From Acidimicrobiia bacterium (GTDB taxonomy: Bacteria > Actinomycetota > Acidimicrobiia > Acidimicrobiales > Acidimicrobilacustridaceae), in NCBI GenBank assembly GCA_020832495.1, contig JAFIEP010000059.1, positions 1 to 53,619 on the forward strand: a stretch of DNA of 53,619 nt, given 5' to 3'. A program made the position numbers and the translations under genes. Of this stretch, positions 53,121 to 53,619 are shown piece by piece (the stretch's first letter is position 1; every line of letters begins with the position of its first letter). Under the pieces are notes generated by a model that was not told the DNA's origin, did not search any database, and saw only the letters and a program-made list of their open reading frames with translations.

Positions 53121-53453
53121 GTGTGGCACGTCGTTCCGGGGGCGTCGACGCCCTCGGCAGGGGACGTGCGCGCCGTCGAGCTCGAGGACCGCCGACTTGC
53201 GCTGTGGCGCACGGAGTCGGGCGTCGTGGTGGCCTGCGAAGCGCGTTGTCCTCATCAATGGGCGGACCTCGCCACCGAGGGGGTGGTGGCGGGCGAAGAA
53301 CTCGTGTGTACTGCTCATGGTTGGCGCTTCTCCACCGACGGATCCGGCAGCAAGCTGGCGGGGAACGGCCGGCGTGACGACAAGGCACCGGTCGAGGTGT
53401 TCCCGGTGCGAAGCGAGACCGGGTGCCCGGTGATGATCTGGATCGGCCCGTAG
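53121..53453 (+). CDS. Small Rieske [2Fe-2S] protein
   Basis: 110 residues. Rieske ligands: C-P-H in EARCPHQWADL and C-T-A-H in LVCTAHGWRF, correct spacing for a 2Fe-2S cluster with two Cys and two His. No transmembrane helix or signal peptide, so a soluble ferredoxin-type electron carrier or small subunit. The GTG follows the M23 stop by six bases. The partner oxidoreductase is not visible; it may lie beyond the window. Confidence 0.85.
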   Translation: MWHVVPGASTPSAGDVRAVELEDRRLALWRTESGVVVACEARCPHQWADLATEGVVAGEELVCTAHGWRFSTDGSGSKLAGNGRRDDKAPVEVFPVRSETGCPVMIWIGP

Positions 53454-53497
53454 CAGACAGCGGGCGTGACGTCGCTTCCGGCGTCGCCGTCGTCCGC

Positions 53498-53532
53498 GTC
53501 ACCCGAGCCTGCTGCGAGCAAAGCTCGGTGAC
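53498..53532. terminator. Hairpin after the Rieske gene
   Basis: GTCACCCGAGC at 53498-53508 pairs with GCTCGGTGAC at 53523-53532 (one bulged C), loop 14 bases, 45 bases after the Rieske stop. A smaller CGAGC-AAA-GCTCG (53515-53527) is an alternative fold of the same right arm. Probable terminator without U-tract. After it, a GTG at 53529 opens a frame to the window edge, but nothing identifies it. Confidence 0.4.
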
Positions 53533-53619
53533 GGGGATCCGCCGGGTCGAGCGTTCGGCACTGAGGCGCGTTCGTGCGAGCAGGCGCGTCGGTGTGTGTC
53601 TGGTCAGGGCGTTGCGTGG

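Noticed and set aside
53529-53619. Start of a further gene at GTG 53529
   Set aside because: Only 30 Arg-rich codons before the window ends, no ribosome-binding site and no similarity; cannot be supported.

Overview
The window is GC-rich actinobacterial DNA. It has many GTG starts, 4-base GTGA/ATGA gene overlaps and almost no gene-free space. Several conserved actinobacterial neighbourhoods are visible: mec-cysM-murI-MBL-rph-rdgB (the Mycobacterium order Rv1334-Rv1341, but without cysO), an mtrA-mtrB-lpqB-like two-component operon, moxR-DUF58-tgpA, and prfB-ftsE-ftsX-M23 peptidase. A deep-branching, Acidimicrobiia-like actinobacterium is my best guess. That is an inference from gene content and not a proven placement. 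No transposase, integrase, CRISPR array, rRNA or tRNA was found; the only structural RNA recognised is tmRNA.

Layout. 0.3-1.3 kb: ssrA (tmRNA) and smpB, minus strand. 1.3-6.5 kb: cysteine, peptidoglycan-precursor and RNA/nucleotide housekeeping (mec, cysM, murI, MBL hydrolase, rph, rdgB), with a YccF gene on the opposite strand. 6.6-12.1 kb: polysaccharide genes (membrane-bound nucleotide-sugar dehydratase, DUF4012 protein). 12.2-21.4 kb: a putative LPxTG surface protein, a J-domain-like membrane protein, two divergent TesB thioesterases, a PvdQ-like Ntn acylase, a MASE1-PAS-GGDEF-EAL protein and a lipoprotein. 21.4-26.4 kb, minus strand: a tight four-gene operon (Wzz/BY-kinase, PqqD-like protein, nucleotidyltransferase, polytopic membrane protein), probably for surface-polysaccharide assembly and the least understood part of the window. 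26.5-28.9 kb: phosphofructokinase with a pyrophosphate-type active site and an acyl-CoA ligase. 29-33.4 kb, minus strand: MtrAB/LpqB-like genes, inositol monophosphatase and a small membrane protein. 33.4-36.6 kb: polyprenol-phosphate mannosyltransferase, Nudix, DNA polymerase IV, DUF3040. 36.7-41.3 kb, minus strand: moxR, DUF58, TgpA-like transglutaminase. 41.5-45.7 kb: a short leader ORF, ROK kinase, a conserved small protein, HNH, MenC and lipoate-ligase-like genes. 45.6-53.5 kb: secA, prfB, ftsE, ftsX, M23 peptidase and a Rieske protein.

Two patterns run through the whole window. First, many start codons have a TANNNT hexamer whose predicted transcription start lies 0-4 bases before the start codon. 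This suggests widespread leaderless transcription and helps to choose starts. Second, short tandem repeats (6-18 bp units) sit at gene ends, in inter-gene gaps and in protein linkers at about a dozen places.

Functionally the window combines translation quality control (tmRNA, SmpB, RF2), secretion and division (SecA, FtsEX with its probable M23 partner), envelope building (MurI, Ppm1, Wzz/BYK, dehydratase, DUF4012, LPxTG protein) and envelope signalling (MtrAB-like).
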